Shown here in pieces: positions 62,045 to 64,000 of a stretch of 64,000 nucleotides of DNA. Positions within the stretch are counted from its first letter, which is position 1. Each line of letters starts with the position of its first letter. The notes under the pieces are model-generated. The model saw only the letters and a program-made list of their open reading frames with translations. It searched no databases and was not told where the DNA came from. The translations under genes and the position numbers were made by a program. The stretch lies in assembly GCF_040958095.1 (NCBI RefSeq), contig NC_091188.1:11564002-11628001 (forward strand), written 5' to 3'. Source of the DNA: Procambarus clarkii. Its lineage: Eukaryota > Arthropoda > Malacostraca > Decapoda > Cambaridae.

Positions 62045-62215
62045 AGGCTTTTGTGCAATAAATAAAATACGTCAGAAATACGGCAGAATTAAAATACGTC
62101 ATAAATACGCCAGAAATCAAATACGCCACAAATACGGCAGAAATAAAATACGTCACAAATACGTCAAAAATCAAATACGTCAGAAATACGCCAGAAATCA
62201 AATACGACTGAAAGG
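62045..62215 (+). repeat. 27-bp minisatellite, about 6 copies
   Basis: Unit AAATACGTCAGAAATACGCC plus AGAAATC. The period is a multiple of three, giving KYxxN-type frames. It is AT-rich, unlike the neighbouring arrays. Confidence 0.9.
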
Positions 62216-62338
62216 GGTTATATAAAACACAGTTCACGTTGGAGTGATTATTAGATAACATGTACGGCAGACATTCACAAGACAAGACAAAAGGCGACCT
62301 TAAGGTAATTAGCAGAAAGTGCTAAGCCCGTATGACTA

Positions 62339-62771
62339 TACGGTGTCTCCGGGAGCTGGGGGACGGTGTCTCCAGGAGCTGGGGGACGGTGTCTCCAGGA
62401 GCTGGGGGACGGTGTCTCCAGGAGCTGGGGGACGGTGTCTCCAGGAGCTGGGGGACGGTGTCTCCAGGAGCTGGGGGACGGTGTCTCCAGGAGCTGGGGG
62501 ACGGTGTCTCCAGGAGCTGGGGGACGGTGTCTCCAGGAGCTGGGGGACGGTGTCTCCAGGAGCTGGGGGACGGTGTCTCCAGGAGCTGGGGGACGGTGTC
62601 TCCAGGAGCTGGGGGACGGTGTCTCCAGGAGCTGGGGGACGGTGTCTCCAGGAGCTGGGGGACGGTGTCTCCAGGAGCTGGGGGACGGTGTCTCCAGGAG
62701 CTGGGGGACGGTGTCTCCAGGAGCTGGGGGACGGTGTCTCCAGGAGCTGGGGGACGGTGTCTCCAGGAGCT
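62339..62771 (+). repeat. 23-bp minisatellite, about 19 nearly identical copies
   Basis: Unit GGTGTCTCCAGGAGCTGGGG plus GAC. Only the first unit carries a CCGGG variant. Because 23 is not a multiple of three, all frames cycle and stay open: six overlapping frames of 174-211 codons arise. Confidence 0.97.
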
Positions 62772-62884
62772 GGACTGCAAGGGCCAAGAAGCTGGACTGC
62801 AAGGGCCAAGAAACTGGACTGCAAGGGCCAAGAAACTGGACTGCAAGGGCCAAGAAACTGGACAGCAAGAGCCAAGAGGCTGGG
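62772..62884 (+). repeat. 22-bp minisatellite, 5 copies, abutting the 23-bp array
   Basis: Unit CTGGACTGCAAGGGCCAAGA plus AG or AA. It starts inside the last unit of the preceding array; CAGGAGCTGG is shared at the junction. Confidence 0.93.
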
Positions 62885-64000
62885 GAATAAGGAGCTTAGA
62901 CATGGCTGGGAGCAGCAGAGTCCAATCGCCTGGTTGACCACAAGTGGGAGTTAGGTAACTATGCTCTGTAGTAGCTGGAGAAGAGGCGAGAGGCTGAGAA
63001 CTGACTTGGGTGGGTGAAGAGGAAACAAAGAGTAAACTAGAGCAGGTGGAAAGTTGGTGGGGGCAGACTAAGATAAAGTACGACAGGCAACCGCCTCGGG
63101 TTTTTCTCCACAGGTTGGTATCGGAGAAAAATGTTTCCTACTCCAGTTAGAAGGTTTTGAGCTCTTCCTTCCCATGGCTTACCTTTTGCCTTGCCCTATT
63201 AGCTTCATTGGAACATGACCCACTAATCTTTTTACAAGCAGGTCCCCAATTACTGCAGGGTGTATGTGAGTGAACATACTGTACATATTTTTGCAAAGAT
63301 TAGTGCCCAGTCGACCTTCCCTGCCAAAGGATAGAACCTGGCCAAAATCACTTGCTAGAGGTGCAGGACCACCGAGCCAAAACAGGAACCATCGATACAA
63401 ATATTATGTTGAAAATCAATTGTGCGATACAGTGCTGCAAACTAATTATGCAACCACACTGCACATACACACTGAGACAGCAGTAGAGCCAGTTCATTCC
63501 CTTCCTCTCAGGAAGATTGAAGAAAATGGATGGAATTTTATCAGCCGAGCTGAAACATTAACTGAAGCTTGTCACTGTCTATCCTGAAGTTAGCATTACC
63601 CCAACCCGAGCAATTATGCCCCCAAACCACACATGTGCACTTTCTAGTAGGTCTTCACCCAGGTCACCAATGGCACTTTGCTTTTTACAATTCCAGAAAT
63701 CCATAAAAACATATTGTTTCACAACCACTCAAAAATAATATACAGTATTGTATTATAAACAAGTAAGCTAGTTTTCAAAGTTAATAACATACAGTATTTC
63801 TATTCCACGAGTGCAAATGGACAACCACCTTGACATTTCCTGAAAGACACCAAGGATTAGATATGGGGGAGATATCGGTGCCACTATCTCCCAGTGATAC
63901 AGTACGTACGATATATACTGTACTATAAAACACTTTAGCAAAAATAAGTTTAGGAAAAGGAAATCCTATGATAATTTTAAGGCGGGTGCACCACTATCAA
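62885..64000. other. window end, no gene recognised
   Basis: Mixed sequence. From about 63700 it becomes AT-rich with TACAGTA and TACTGTA motifs, like the CHIC introns. A 105-codon + frame at 63270-63587 has no known motif. Confidence 0.45.

Noticed and set aside
62275-62954. Six overlapping frames of 174-211 codons
   Set aside because: They are products of the 23-bp array, which contains no stop in any frame on either strand.

Overview
This window is eukaryotic, repeat-rich and gene-poor. It is most likely from an arthropod and probably a decapod crustacean (crayfish or shrimp type). This rests on spliced metazoan genes with kilobase introns, very long dinucleotide arrays, interstitial TTAGG-type blocks (the arthropod telomere unit), and dispersed tRNA-derived SINEs and LINE relics of a kind I associate with decapod genomes. 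The species-group call is inference. It is an assembly scaffold with one 500-base run of N (40517-41016).

Two protein genes can be supported. On the + strand, positions 646-9188 hold a complete four-exon gene of the CHIC family (CHIC1/CHIC2, cysteine-rich hydrophobic domain). Its reconstructed product is 167 residues and all three introns have canonical GT/AG ends. A plausible TATA-less promoter lies about 240-320 bases upstream. On the - strand, 43332-43515 is the first coding exon of a WIP/verprolin (WIPF/Vrp1) actin regulator, with a polyproline start and a WH2 motif followed by a good splice donor. The later exons of this gene should lie at lower coordinates, but I could not recognise any. 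A weak GNAT-like fragment sits at 25796-26047 (-).

The rest is mobile and tandem DNA. LINE remains include: a decayed reverse transcriptase inside CHIC intron 2 (4290-5720, -); an RTE-like RT relic in intron 3 (7384-7860, +); a LINE C-terminus split by a SINE (14481-15440, +); several LINE tails (18610-19090, 29567-29790, 41880-42240, 42668-43050, 53220-53440, 58551-58640); an RT-polyprotein tail (30788-31123, +); and a 5'-truncated, frameshifted RNase H module (51970-53219, -). SINEs form a modular family in which different tRNA-like heads share one body and carry one of two tails, plus two other tRNA-like families. Three copies of a 254-260 bp terminal-inverted-repeat MITE with 3-bp target duplications lie at 46.1, 46.6 and 50.1 kb.

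Minisatellites with units of 12, 19, 22, 23, 27, 29, 30, 31, 32 and 47 bp, and many (GT)n, (AT)n and (GA)n arrays, fill much of 15-63 kb. They create long open frames that are not genes. The AT-rich first 13.5 kb and the last 0.3 kb look different in composition from the TE-dense middle. I see no CRISPR array, no prokaryotic operon and no convincing novel multi-gene system.
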